Assembly: GCA_026027325.1 (NCBI GenBank)
Contig: JAMSLZ010000001.1
Coordinates: forward strand, 3,596,001-3,660,000
DNA length: 64,000 nucleotides
Source of the DNA: Actinomucor elegans
Lineage: Eukaryota; Mucoromycota; Mucoromycetes; Mucorales; Mucoraceae
Direction: 5' to 3'
Within the stretch, counting starts at the first letter, position 1. Each line of letters starts with the position of its first letter. Under the pieces are notes generated by a model. That model saw nothing but the letters and a program-made list of their open reading frames with translations. It was not told the origin of the DNA and ran no database searches. Below are positions 1 through 11,225 of the stretch, one piece after another. The position numbers and the translations under genes were made by a program.

Positions 1-241
1 CTAGTGATTGGACGATTTTTAACAGAATTTCTTTATTATTACATTGCTTGGCTGATTCTGGGGGCAATGTCTCATTAGAAAAGCTTTGAATGTTCAGAAT
101 GAAGCACTACATCTACTAATGCCATTATTTCAAATAAAACACATGTTTTTTTTGGAACCAAAACAAATATGATATATAGTGTAGATAGTCTTTAAAAAAA
201 GAATATCTGTATTTTTTTTTTATTACGATTATTATATGATT

Positions 242-920
242 TTACCAATTTCTAGTAACAAATAGATGATATAACTGTGTTTTATATTCCGGCATAGATG
301 ATTCAGGTCTTGTACAGTTGGCAGTAATGTTAATTTTTATAATATTAGTGCCTCTTGTTAATGGAATCGTTTGCCATTCAGTAGCTGTAGTGTTTAACTT
401 GACATTGTTTTGTAAAACAATGATGTTGGTTCTCTTTTCTTCTTGCTTTAATACTTTAGCTATTTGAGGTTCAAGTTTCAATATTTCAACAGAAGCAGGT
501 ACATTGACACTATGATTAGGGAATTCGCCATCAATTGTTATATCCACCAGGTCATTATCTACAGAAGATATCTTGAGGTGATTTAGGAAGAGCACTAGCC
601 AAATTTTTTTTAAAAATAAGTATTTGTATTATTATTATTATATATATAATTAGACTTACTTGCTCCTTCTTGACATAATGCATAAAACTCTTTAGATGCT
701 TTAGGTAAAGGCGAGCGTGGGGCGGTTATGTCCGCAGTAGGGCTAGCTGTTGCGTTAGTATTGGCAGCGTGAGTAGCAGCAGTATTCACTACATGGGTAG
801 CAGCGTTGGTAGCAGCGAATGAATTTATATCATAATGTGGCATCATCAATGGCATATTTGGTCTTAATAGCTGCTGGTGTTGTTGTTGTTGCTGTAACAA
901 TAATTGTTGTTGCAATAATA

Positions 921-951
<31 letters not shown>

Positions 952-3044
952 TTGTTGCTGTAATAGCAATGCTTGTTGCTGGTGCTGTTGCTGCTGTTGA
1001 TCAGGTTCCATACTATGTGTTCTCGATTTGTTATGGGTCAAGAAACGCTTTAGTTTACGTTTATCTTCACTTAATGCTTCAACATCAAATGGTCTATTCA
1101 TGAGATTCAACCGGAAAACAGCATCTTCTTGACTCACCGGAACGGCTAATCTAGCCAAGATACGTTCTTTTAAACGATGCAGTAGACGCTACTCAAACAA
1201 GTTAGTATTTTCATGAGATCTTATATACTAAATTCATTACCGTCAATAGCTTTGCATCTCGAAATATACGCGATCCTGGTTCATTAAAGCTCAACGCATT
1301 TTGAAACACCAGCAACATGTCATTCCACCAAGCGTGTAGGTTAGGATATTGTCTTGTTTGCATCTTTTCTGCTATTTCGCTAAGAGACCTTGGGTTTTTG
1401 ATGGTTTTATAGTATTCGGGATATTCATCTCTATCAGGCAAATCTTCAAATTGTTCTGAATAAAGTCGATTACTATAAAGCATATTTAGTAATAGTATAT
1501 GTTTGAATTGTGCAGCACTTTACGTATTGTCAGTATGAGTTCGTATAGCGTTAAATAGTTCGATTTCAAATGCAACAGGATCGAAGGTATTGATATCGAT
1601 TTCAGCAGTTGGTCTAACTGCTGCTAAATCTGTTTCACTCTTGGGTGGTCTTCCTCTTCTTTTCTTTATTGTTCCATCTACATTCGTGTTGGGCTGATAT
1701 GCTTGAAATGGAGCAGTTTTGAGTTGGATTTGAGGTTTAGATGGTTGTTGAAACATGATCTGCTGCTGTGGTTTTTGCGGTAATTGAATCGATAGTTTTG
1801 GAGCTTCTTTAAACAATCCAATCCATCGAGGGTCATCTTGATCTGATACTACATCAAAGGGTACTTGACCATGAACGTTCTTTGCTTTAGTATTGGCATT
1901 GTACTTTTGTATAAGTAATCGAGCGACCTTGTCTTTATCACCAAAAGCAGCCCAACCAAGTGGAGTAGCAGAATACCATGTATCATTCAATTCTACGTTG
2001 GCTCCTCTTTGTATTAACGCCTCCACTAATTTCATATCACCATAGTAAGATGCTGCATGTAGTGGTGACCAAGTGAACTTGTCATTAAACATCTCTACTA
2101 CAACCAATTCATTGGGATCCAATTCTTGATCTTCTTCCAATAACTCCAAGCTTCGTTTCGTCTCTTTCTTTGCAATAGCTTGCATCAAAAGCTTGATATC
2201 TAGATAGTGTTCGTAAATACAAGATTTTTTTTTTAAAAAAAAATTAATACTCACTCTTCGATTTGTGCTTGTCCACTGCTCGAAGTTTAATGGCTTTGAT
2301 CTTGGGCGGTGATGACCCTTCAGCAAATGCTTTTCCAGGCAGTTTTAATACTGCTTTTACTTTTTGTTTAGGTGCTTCCCATTGTTTAACAAATTTCTAT
2401 ATAAGCATTAATTAGTCAAGTATTTATCAATAGCCATACTGATTTACCTGAATCTTGACAGCATCATTGTATACTTGTGAGTCTTCTAAGTTGTATTTTT
2501 TGGCATTAGATACCATCAAGTCAATATCCGCTTTGAATTCAGACAATTTCTTGTATACTTTCTTGTCCATTTTACGCTGTAAAATCGATTACAATCAATT
2601 CTGGTCAAGAAAACGCGTCAACATCTTGTTACCTTTATATTCTCTAGTGCAATAGGATTTTTAATCACTTGGTAATAGTCTGGATACTCTTCTTTGGAAG
2701 GTAATTCCAAGAATATCGTGCATAGATCGTATTCATCACTATATCAATCTGTTAACCATTGTTTATCAATATCATTCTTGATCTTTACTCGTCCGGATCT
2801 TTATAGTCTATAATGTCGTTATAAAGTTGCTGCATAAGTTCATACTGTGTTGGTTCTTCCTGAGATGCACCGTTGGTTTGCGTGAAAGACTGGAAAGGTA
2901 CACAAAACGTTAGTTGCCTTATTTATACATTTAATTTGCCTAAATTTCTGATTTCACCTTTTCGCCACTACTTCTTCTTCTTTGTCTTTTATGTTCTCTA
3001 TAGTCTTTCTCTATGGTATTCGTTCGTTTGGGTCTTTTTTCCAT
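242..3044 (-). CDS. Rsc4-like chromatin-remodelling subunit: two bromodomains, ankyrin repeats, AT-hook
   Basis: Likely a subunit of an RSC/SWI-SNF-class remodeller that reads acetylated histones in the nucleus. Nine exons (242-594, 660-1188, 1241-1472, 1524-2199, 2255-2396, 2448-2576, 2633-2738, 2789-2889, 2958-3044) join in phase to 784 residues. Bromodomain 1 is at about residues 45-141 and bromodomain 2 at about 400-491; each keeps the acetyl-lysine-binding Asn (YNLEDS and FNEPGS). Ankyrin repeats lie between them (about 192-295), followed by an AT-hook (RGRPPK, near 375). A glutamine-rich stretch follows bromodomain 2, and the last exon (about 668-784) resembles the C-terminal domain of fungal Rsc4. 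The start is the first Met of a basic N-terminus. Tandem bromodomains plus this C-terminus point to Rsc4; the ankyrin insertion is not in budding-yeast Rsc4. Rsc1/2 or polybromo homology is the alternative. Confidence 0.85.
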
Positions 3045-3738
3045 ATTCAAAAAACAAACGCTTATGAAAAAGATATCGTCAATCGATGAAATATTGATAG
3101 AGAATAGCAAGAGGTTTACCTATGTTCGATATAAGGAAAGTGGTTGTCGTGTTTATTAAATCGTCAAATCTCGTTTATGAATGGGGTTCCTCAAATTTGT
3201 TTGAACTAGATTAAAGAAAAAGGTGCAACAGAAGAAAGAAAAACACGCATGCTCGAAAAAAACAATACGAAAATATGCGGAGAGTGAATTTATATACGGT
3301 TAGCGGCGTTTACATTAAATTATTAGGTAGGCTGCGGATGATTCAAAAATTTACTGAATTTCTGAAAATTGCAGACTGTATTTTCAGAGTATAGATTTCT
3401 CATACTGAATAGGAACGTCTAAATACTTTTTTGTTTGATATATATATATATATATAAACCTCGCTGTGAGAGCTTTAAGCAAAAAATTCGCAAGATCAAC
3501 TATGATTTTATTTCACTCAGTTGCTCAGTAATTGTATCAATATTAGTTTAATACCATTGGATGCGCATTTAAATTATATACAAATTTTGCTAGTATATTG
3601 TATTACTTTTACTGCGTCTTTTACAACAAAAGTATGTCAAGCAACTGTTCATATTTTTTTTTTCCAATTCGAAATCATCGGATTCTCGATTATATTTCTT
3701 CAGTTAACCAATAGTAAAGCTTATTTCATCCGACTATT

Positions 3739-3756
3739 CATTGGCCGATCACCAAT
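3739..3756. promoter_or_regulatory. Pair of inverted CCAAT boxes in a divergent promoter
   Basis: The 823-base gap between the Rsc4-like gene and yju2 contains ATTGG at 3739-3743 and CCAAT at 3752-3756, about 112-130 bases before the yju2 start. CCAAT boxes are bound by the HAP/NF-Y complex in fungi. An alternating TA run at about 3439-3457 and AT-rich DNA fill the rest of the gap. The function is inferred from motif and position only. Confidence 0.4.
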
Positions 3757-3867
3757 CACAGTCACTCAAAAAAGAAGCATTTCCTACAGTGAATTGAATT
3801 CTTTTACAGTTGTATCCTTCTTTACAAAACCGCAGCTTTTATTTAGATCGCTGAACATTAATACATC

Positions 3868-4824
3868 ATGTCTGAACGTAAGGTATTGAACAAATACTTT
3901 CCCCCCAATTTTGATCCTTCAACCATCCCAAGACAGTAAGTAATATTCCATTCGTATCATAGCTCATGTTTTGTTAACTCTATAATTATAGAAAGAGGCC
4001 CAAGGATCTACAACACAAAGTCCGTCTCATGTCCCCATTTTCTATGCGATGTGAAAGTTGTGGTGAATATATCTACAAGGGAAAAAAGTTTAATGCTAGA
4101 AAAGAAACTGTTGAAGGTGAAATGTATTTAAACATTAAAATTTATCGCTTTTACATTAGGTAAGAATATGCTTCTTTTTTTTTCGAGTAATATCCCAACA
4201 TACTTTTGATATAGATGTCCTCGTTGTTCTGCAGAAATTACTTTCAAAACCGATCCCAAAAACACAGATTACGTTGCTGACAAAGGCGCCAGTCGAAACT
4301 TTGAACCATGGCGAGGTGAGGAAGATGCCAAGTCGGGATCAGACGAAGAACCCGACGATCCCATGAAATCCCTCGAAAACCGTACCTTGGATTCGAAGCG
4401 AGAGATGGATATCATGGATGCATTGGACGAAATTCGTACGAGAAATGCACGTTCAGAACGCGTAGATGTAGAAGAAGTACTCGATCGTTTCTCGGCTGAG
4501 GATAAGGCCGTTATTAGTTCTCGCATGAAGTTGGAAGAGGAAGAGGATGAAAGACAAGCAAAAGCCATCTTCGAAAGTGCTGATGGAGAACAAGTGCGCA
4601 AGCTGAAAGAAGCGGAACCAGAAGCGATTTCGTTGGTAAATCAGACTAAATCAGCTATGGAGATACCCTCGTTTAAACCATCTGCTATCATTAAAAAGAG
4701 AAAACAGTCTACAAGCAATGGCATGGTGATTGTGAAAAAGAAAAAGGAAGATGAAAAACCAGCTGGCGCGTTATCACTGTTATCGAATTATAATGATAAT
4801 GATAGCGATTCATCTTCAGATTAA
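3868..4824 (+). CDS. yju2: Pre-mRNA splicing factor Yju2/CWC16 (CCDC94 family)
   Basis: Step-one splicing factor that joins the catalytic spliceosome with the Prp19-associated complex. Exons 3868-3935, 3992-4159 and 4215-4824 give 281 residues. The start ([18 protein letters not shown]) matches the highly conserved N-terminus of the family. A four-Cys zinc site is visible as CESCGEY (residues about 44-47) and CPRCSAE (about 79-82), with [13 protein letters not shown] between them and [12 protein letters not shown] after them. The C-terminal half is charged and coiled-coil-like, ending in a Lys-rich nuclear signal and an acidic Asp/Ser tail. The second zinc pair follows directly on an intron. 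Diverges from the Rsc4-like gene. The family call is clear. Confidence 0.96.
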
Positions 4825-5330
4825 ATAAAATAAAATAAAATAAAAATATGTATAGACAGAAGTAGCATTTCAAATTCACTGTATTGACGCTTTTTGATAT
4901 TGTTATATACAGCACTTTTATGATTCTATACGAAGAAACGCAATTAAATGAATATTTTTTGTAACTGCTCATTCTGGAACATTAATCAACCGAGAATTTT
5001 GTCTAAGATCGACTATTAAATATATTCATTAACATAGAGTGAGGATATAGCCTACTATAGATTACTTATGTATGGCACATTCGTTGAGCTCCAACAGAAT
5101 TGAGACATTAGTGGATGCAATGGTTTATTCTTAATGTGATGTACTGATTAAATGCGACAATTGATTGGGATCAATGGTGAGATTTATCAATCGTATCCTG
5201 TTTGCTTGAATTGCGCGCAAATTATAAAGTATAGTCACTATGGTCCTAATAAAAACATTGCTTTATTGTGAACTCGTAAAGACAACATAAAATTAGAATT
5301 GGTTGAAAGGACAAATGCCCTGATATCAGG

Positions 5331-5362
<32 letters not shown>

Positions 5363-7240
5363 TCTAAATTTTCATTTCTTGAAGCATGGGAGTATGCAAA
5401 CATATTTCTTTCGTGCTTTTTTCATATATAAAACTCTTGGGTTATAACCACATTTCTATAAGTGAGAAAAATCATGTATTTATCAATGGAAAATCCATGT
5501 ATTAAAAAAAGTACTATAGTACGCCAGCTCCAGTTAATGTACTATTACATTTTACGCATACTTTGTTAAAAGCTTTTATGTATATCGTCAATCATTTGTC
5601 ATGAAAAGAGAAATCAACGGTTTGGATGTTTCTGAGCGAGCATTATTACATAGCATCAACCGGATAAATCCCTGCCGTCTAATCAAAAATGAGAAAACCA
5701 CATGGTGGTGGGATATTTTTGTATCGCTTTTTTGGGTACTTAGTCATTTTTTTTGTGATGTTTCAAGTACATAATGATGCTTTTGATGTCGCATAAAAAT
5801 AAACATAGCATAAATTAACATATTTAAATTTGGCGTGGAAATCTGATGAAATACAGCGTCAGTTATTAGATGATTCGTTAACAGCGTACTGGTATTTTCT
5901 CTTCCGATTCTACTAGTAATGACGATCAGTCAGCATTTTTTTTTTTTTTTTAGTCCTAAAGTCCCTGATTGAACGAATACTAGCGTTTAATGGACAAAAA
6001 TAGCATAGATTAGTATATGAAAATAAATCAATAATAATGACAATAACTATCCAAAGCACTGATATTATTGATTACGTTTGACAATTAAAAAAAAAAAAAA
6101 AAAAAAAAAAAGGAAAGCATTATAGGAAATAGAGATTGTTAAAGATATAAATAAATAAATAAGAAAGGATATCTAATATAACAAAAATAGTAATGTCCGG
6201 AATAATACCCGTAGATACCAACAACTTATTCTAAACATGAACCACTTATCATATACGACATTTGAGCGGGATCGGCGGAGAAACTGTAAATTTCAGGAAA
6301 ACACTGAGGTTCTTGAAGTCCAAATTTTGCATAGCCCACCTTATTTTGTAGAGAGCTTAGACGCATTCTAGGAAAACAGTTTATATGTGACATAAATTTA
6401 GACATAGTATATAGTCATGCTTTCGTTATATTGTCTACTTTGAAAACACGAGTTATGATGATTTTCCCAAAAAAAATAAATAAATAAAAAGTCCAGAAAA
6501 ATCGGTCTTTCATCAAGTTCCACAAATTTAAACCCTCCGACGCGTAATAAAAATTCGGTATCAGCTTTGTTAATGGTGCAGATGTATATCTGCAATTCTA
6601 TGCGGATTAAAGTAAAGAATATGATGGTTCGTACCATTGAGAATAACGGCTGTTTGGATCGCCGATAACTACAAGAGATACGGGGTTACCTTAATTGAAT
6701 TTGCACCGCATTTTCAGTTGAGTTTTTAGATAGCAAAATCGCTTTTGAAATAAGGTTTGTAAAACAGCTTTGTTTTGTGTATATGGAAAAAAAGTTTTAT
6801 CTTTTGCATGAGAACTCAAATTTAGAAGAAGCCTGATAGGCTATCTTATTGAATCAAGGACAGCACTATTTTTCAAAAGGAAGTATATCATAACATTTAC
6901 GCCATTCGATGGGCAATTAAATTTCTTACAAGTGCTATTACATGTTGACTATGGTTCTGTTCGTAAAGGCGTATTTTTAGACCAACAAAAGATGCTAATC
7001 ACTTTCAACTGCCGCCAACTGATTAAAATATAAATGCAAGATTTCTGTCCCATTCAAACTTGATTCGTACAAATATTAGTAGTACAAGTAGGCAATACAC
7101 AAAATACCGTAATGGTATAAATGACCCAAGCTGTCGGTTTTGTATTACACAACTAAGTTTGAAGTAGGCCCACCACTTGTCAGAAGAAACAGCACCTGTT
7201 TTATTGAACATAACAAACAGTTCTACGTGAACAAGTTTTA
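4825..7240. other. Gene-free interval with MITE ends and poly-A tracts
   Basis: About 2.4 kb between the convergent ends of yju2 and the HSF-type gene. I see no coding region with a recognisable family; reading frames are under 80 codons. It holds A/T homopolymers (about 5331-5359, 5938-5952, 6087-6111) and three decayed matches to the inverted-repeat element described elsewhere: about 4966-4998, 5141-5190 and 6223-6282. Confidence 0.6.
6223..6282 (+). repeat. MITE terminal repeat copy (left orientation)
   Basis: The stretch contains a CTTATTCTAAACATGAACCAC block, then ACTTATC, then TACGACATTTGAGCGGGATCGG. It aligns column by column with the terminal repeats at 15361-15427 (reverse strand), 39657-39722 and 41529-41595. 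No matching right end was located nearby, so this is a truncated or decayed copy. Confidence 0.55.
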
Positions 7241-7675
7241 TTAAAGATTTTTTGGTCTCTTCATAGGCGGCGATGGTGACAAATTGGTATCTTGTGTATC
7301 GTGTATCAAGGAGGAGATAGACGGTAGTTCAGGTCTGTATTGTCTATTCAATGGTGAATGCTCATTTAGTTGGTCGGGTATTGGGGGTAACTGGGTTTTC
7401 GTTGATGAAGAAATATTCTCTTCATTTTCTTTTAACAGACTTTGATTCATGAGACGCTGTACTAATAAGATAGATAAAAAGGTAAATAAAAAGTTCGATC
7501 AGGCACCTTTTGTAAAAAAAAAAAAAATTACTTGTAATGGGATACTGTGTATCATCATCTCTGGCCAAATCAGGGTCTATCCACTCATCATTAGTTTAGA
7601 GAAAAAAATGAGGCTTCTAAACTTACTTTTCTTCCGTAACTGCATTGTGAATTGCATTAAGTTGTCAATTGTCTA

Positions 7676-7713
<38 letters not shown>

Positions 7714-8503
7714 TAAGTTTTCTTGATTACATACAAAGACTTTATACCTTTTGTTGATTTAATAACATTTGGCTTAGTTCAAGGACTTGATCTGCCAAAT
7801 CCTGTCGTTTTCTATCTACTTGTTCTACTTTATGTTTCATAATTTTCAGCTCTTGCTCTAAAGTACCATGTTCTATTTTTAAAGTAGTAGTAAGAGGTGG
7901 TGGTGATGGAGTAGAAGAGGGAGGAAGAGGTGGTGGAGGTGACGACGCTGGTGCCGATGAAGTTTCTTGCTGTTGGAATGCTTTGGTGGTACGTCTTTTG
8001 ATATCAAACAGTTTCTCGGGACATTCTTTCTGAAAACACTCATGCTTGAACTGCCAAACAGTTCTCTTTTCTAGTGAGTCATCGTAGGCTAGATTTAGCT
8101 GATAAACCTTACGAAAGCCATATACTATGATGAAATAGAAAATTTTAATCGTTATATATGGAAGCTGTATCCTTCTAGAATAAATCTATATACAATTTTA
8201 TATGCTTACAATTTAATTGACGAACAAAGCTTTGCCAGTTCCTATGCTTAAAGAATCTCGGCAGGATCATTTGTGCAAAGGACACAGCATTGGGTATGCA
8301 TATCACTTGTCCATCATCAACCCAAAATATGTACTCTTGAGATGACTCATCAGCTAAAATACTTTTTACTATTATTTTAGCTTCAGGTAGATATGTGCAT
8401 TATATTTGCTTATTTACAACCAAAGTTTCTTTATAAAAGATGGCAAAGGCCGTTTTTTTGAAGGCCCTTGATAGACCGTTGGGGTAGTTAGTACTGTTTC
8501 CAT
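7241..8503 (-). CDS. Heat-shock-factor-type (HSF) transcription factor
   Basis: DNA-binding regulator of the HSF family. Six exons (7241-7461, 7532-7576, 7627-7672, 7748-8124, 8210-8361, 8418-8503) give 308 residues. The winged-helix domain occupies about residues 20-115. It reads PSFIKKLW, then SQEYIFWVDDGQVICI, FAQMILPRFFKHRNWQSFV and RQLNLYGFRKV, matching the conserved recognition helix and wing of HSFs. A heptad-rich segment follows the domain (KIEHGTLEQELKIMKHKV), consistent with the HR-A/B trimerisation coiled coil, after a Pro/Ser/Thr-rich linker. Exons 4 and 5 are only 46 and 45 bases. The intron before exon 4 has a 33-base T run just before its 3' splice site. It could act in heat-shock response or, like Sfl1/Skn7-type HSF-domain proteins, in another programme. 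Confidence 0.9.
7679..7711. repeat. 33-base homopolymer in an HSF intron
   Basis: An uninterrupted A run on the + strand, so T33 in the sense of the HSF-type gene. It lies immediately upstream of the TTTACCTAG splice acceptor and may serve as an extreme polypyrimidine tract. Its length may be imprecise because of sequencing error. Confidence 0.9.
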
Positions 8504-8609
8504 GATCAAAAATGGTATTTTAAAGATAGAAAAAAGAATATTATGAAAAAAGGAAAAAAAAGAAGGTTTGCAAGAAAAAACGAGGTAAGGTTTTATAAGC
8601 AAGCGATAG

Positions 8610-8614
8610 CCAAT
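8610..8614. promoter_or_regulatory. CCAAT box upstream of the HSF-type gene
   Basis: The motif GCCAATGA begins at 8609, about 107 bases upstream of the HSF-type start codon. The whole promoter must fit in the 138 bases between this start and the stop codon of the upstream Zn2Cys6 gene at 8642. Motif and position only. Confidence 0.4.
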
Positions 8615-8641
8615 GAACATAAAGTATTATTTGATTTTTGT

Positions 8642-10707
8642 TTAGCAACTAGAGATCATCCTTTTTATTATGATTTGTTCAGCTTTTTCTAAACGACGCT
8701 GAATGATATCTAACTGACGGACAATATCTTCATCTTTGCCAAACATTTTTAATACACGCTTTGAAACATCCCGTACTAGACTACTTGTGGCGCGTGTCCA
8801 GAATCCAGCATCATGAATATGACAAAGGCAAATTGTGAGCCTATCTGCAGCTGCAGTAGACATGTCTAAAAAAGTCGTTTTGGTAAACGTCTGTTCACTT
8901 TCCTTGTTCATATCAGTACAGAAAGGTCGAAATAAAAGGATTTTCACCATGTTGTGAATCATATGCATATGCATCTTCAAGCCTTGACGTGCGAACTCTT
9001 GTTCAGATAATTCATAATGCCACTTGGCCCATTCTGGTAGCTCCTGCTCCCATAATTCAACATCTCTTACTAATGTTAACACTTCGTCCACATCTATCTT
9101 ACGAACACTAAGTTCCTGAGGCTCTTTATCCACTTGGTAAAACAAAGAGACGACTTTGTTTAGCAATGACATCAAGCGCGCTTCAAACACGATGCCTGCT
9201 TCGCGAAACGAGTTTTGCCATCGACTGGGTTCTCGCATACGCATAGCCGCTTGCCATAACTCTGTTAACCCTTGACCATGTAACTGAGGCCGATGAAACC
9301 TAAACGTAGCTGAATAAACGTCCAGGTACACTAATGCAGCAATTAGGATTTGCCATGCGGGCTCTTCACTTTGCCAGTCGCAACTACAAAGCACACGCAG
9401 GGCAATATGGATCATAGCATCCGCTTTAAACTCGCTGCAAAGCTCTGCATCGACCCACGCTAGTAGCACAGCGCAAAGAATAGTGGGATAGGGCGCCATC
9501 TCATCACCTTCAATAAGGATGAGATCCATCAACAACATGGTAGCATACTCTGCACAGTCACGCCATAGCGACGTGGGTAACGGAGGACAAAGAGTATTGG
9601 GAATCGGAGGCAGCAGTGTCACAGAAACGACATAGGCTGTCAATAACGCAATCTTTGCCAGTGAATCCGGAGAGTGTTCTAACGAATACTGTGGCGCATA
9701 GCCTGGAATATACATTTTCAGTTGCTGAATCAGAATCACCAAATGATGCGGCATAGACACATTGGTGTTTTGTTCCAACCATTTATAGCGCGCTTGCAAA
9801 TGTTTTCGCATATGAGGAAAATGTGATCGAACCAGTGTCACTAATGTATCTGAATCATGAAGTAACGGTTTCAACGCACTGTTGACAGTAGGGGATTTAT
9901 CCACCAGTAAAGAACAGGTTGAAAATACAGGTACAGTTACCAAGTATTCATCTTCATCCAACTCTTCTTCGTCTGTATCTTCAAAATAACCTTCAGCGTC
10001 AGGGTCCCATTGTTTGGGCAAATAACTGGAACCGAAATCTCGAATAAGTTGACGTGATAATGTCTTGGCAAACTCATTAAATTCATTGAGGTTACGAGTC
10101 ACTGCTTGAATGGATAGTCCTTGTGGAGTGAGGGACATGGACCATCCTGCTGGCTCTTCAATAGATATAGGTTCTTCAAGTTCTTCTATTAGCTTTTGTC
10201 GTTTATGATTGGTCGCCACAGGGGAACCGTTGCTAGGTAACGCGTAACTGGTTGCTAGGGCGGGATCTGTTTCAAATGCCTCGGAATCTTGGACATTACT
10301 TTCTTCTGGATCCTCATCTATTGAATTAATATATTTTACAAGGAATTCGCCTTCTAATTCTCGAAGGGTGTCGTATAATGTAAGCACTGTTTTAGACAAA
10401 TCGGTAAGATTGGGTGGTGCATCTGGATATTCACACTAGTGAAAGAGAGGGGAAAAAAAGCGAATTAGGATCTCGAGAATATTGGTAATTCTTTTAATAA
10501 ACTCTAGTCAACGTACAGGTTGGTTAGATCGAGCACATCGAGTACAGGTAGGTCGTGTTTTTGAACATCTAACATAAGAGTGAGTTGGCTTTTCTATATC
10601 TAAGCACCGAATTATTACTTTGCTTTCTTTTTTCTGCAACGGAGACAGCTTAAATCTTTATTGGCTGATGTGGAGGGTATCGAAGATTTAGCTGGTTTGC
10701 CTGCCAT
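8642..10707 (-). CDS. Zn2Cys6 fungal transcription factor
   Basis: Fungus-specific regulator with a binuclear zinc cluster. Exons 8642-10435, 10517-10568 and 10619-10707 give 644 residues. The cluster at residues 21-48 is a perfect CX2CX6CX6CX2CX6C (CLRC, KKKAKC, TCTRC, then QPC) and is interrupted by two introns. The long middle region carries a predicted fungal-specific transcription factor domain: an all-helical stretch with LLTAYVVSVTLLPP, CAVLLAWVDAELCSEF and EPSRWQNSFREAG. An acidic patch (DTDEEELDEDEY) lies near residue 195. The ligand and target genes cannot be told from sequence. The start is the Met just before KDLSCLRC. It is tandem with, and 138 bases upstream of, the HSF-type gene. 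Confidence 0.92.
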
Positions 10708-11225
10708 TTGTTTATCTTTATTGACAAGGAAAAAGGATTGTGTTGGTCAGTAACAATCTGGTCCGGAAGCATTGGGGCAATTCTAATCAGTTTCAATACC
10801 CGAAAAGACGTCCCAAAGAGACACATCGGCATCTTTGGCAGATGAATCGCTATACTTAGTATATGAATGCGTCGTGATTTTTGTAAGCGATTTCACTGAA
10901 ACTACCACCGCTACATTTACCGACTTTTTCTTAATGCCATTCATCTCAATTTGATCTACAATAATGAGTAGGAGGATGCATACCTAATAAGGATGATGCC
11001 ATGAACTATAATAAGTCTACGTTTATTTTCGAACCTTTAAGCATCCTCCTTTATTCTTAGCCTCGTTTGACAAGTAAGTCTAGTATCTACTTACAATGAC
11101 ATGCGTATACAGTTGGTTGGATTATAAACGTACAAATCTGATCAATGGTTGTAGATCTCTCTTTTTTTTTTGAAAAATAAATAAAAAGATTTTGTTCTTT
11201 CTTTTCACTTGTAATAAAAATAAAA
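10708..11225. other. Divergent intergenic promoter region
   Basis: About 520 bases between the divergent starts of the Zn2Cys6 regulator and the Prm10-like gene. No coding region is seen. AT-rich, with T9-10 and AAATAAATAAA tracts just before the Prm10-like start. Confidence 0.5.

Noticed and set aside
819..1103. + strand frame rich in Val/Ala opposite the Rsc4-like gene
   Set aside because: It is the complement of the Gln-repeat coding tract and has no independent support.
3521..3889. + strand frame of 122 codons overlapping the yju2 start
   Set aside because: Hydrophobic, AT-driven composition in promoter DNA; the yju2 start at 3868 is in a different frame.
9558..9782. Second minus-strand frame inside the Zn2Cys6 gene
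   Set aside because: Fully contained in the main exon in another frame, with no family resemblance.
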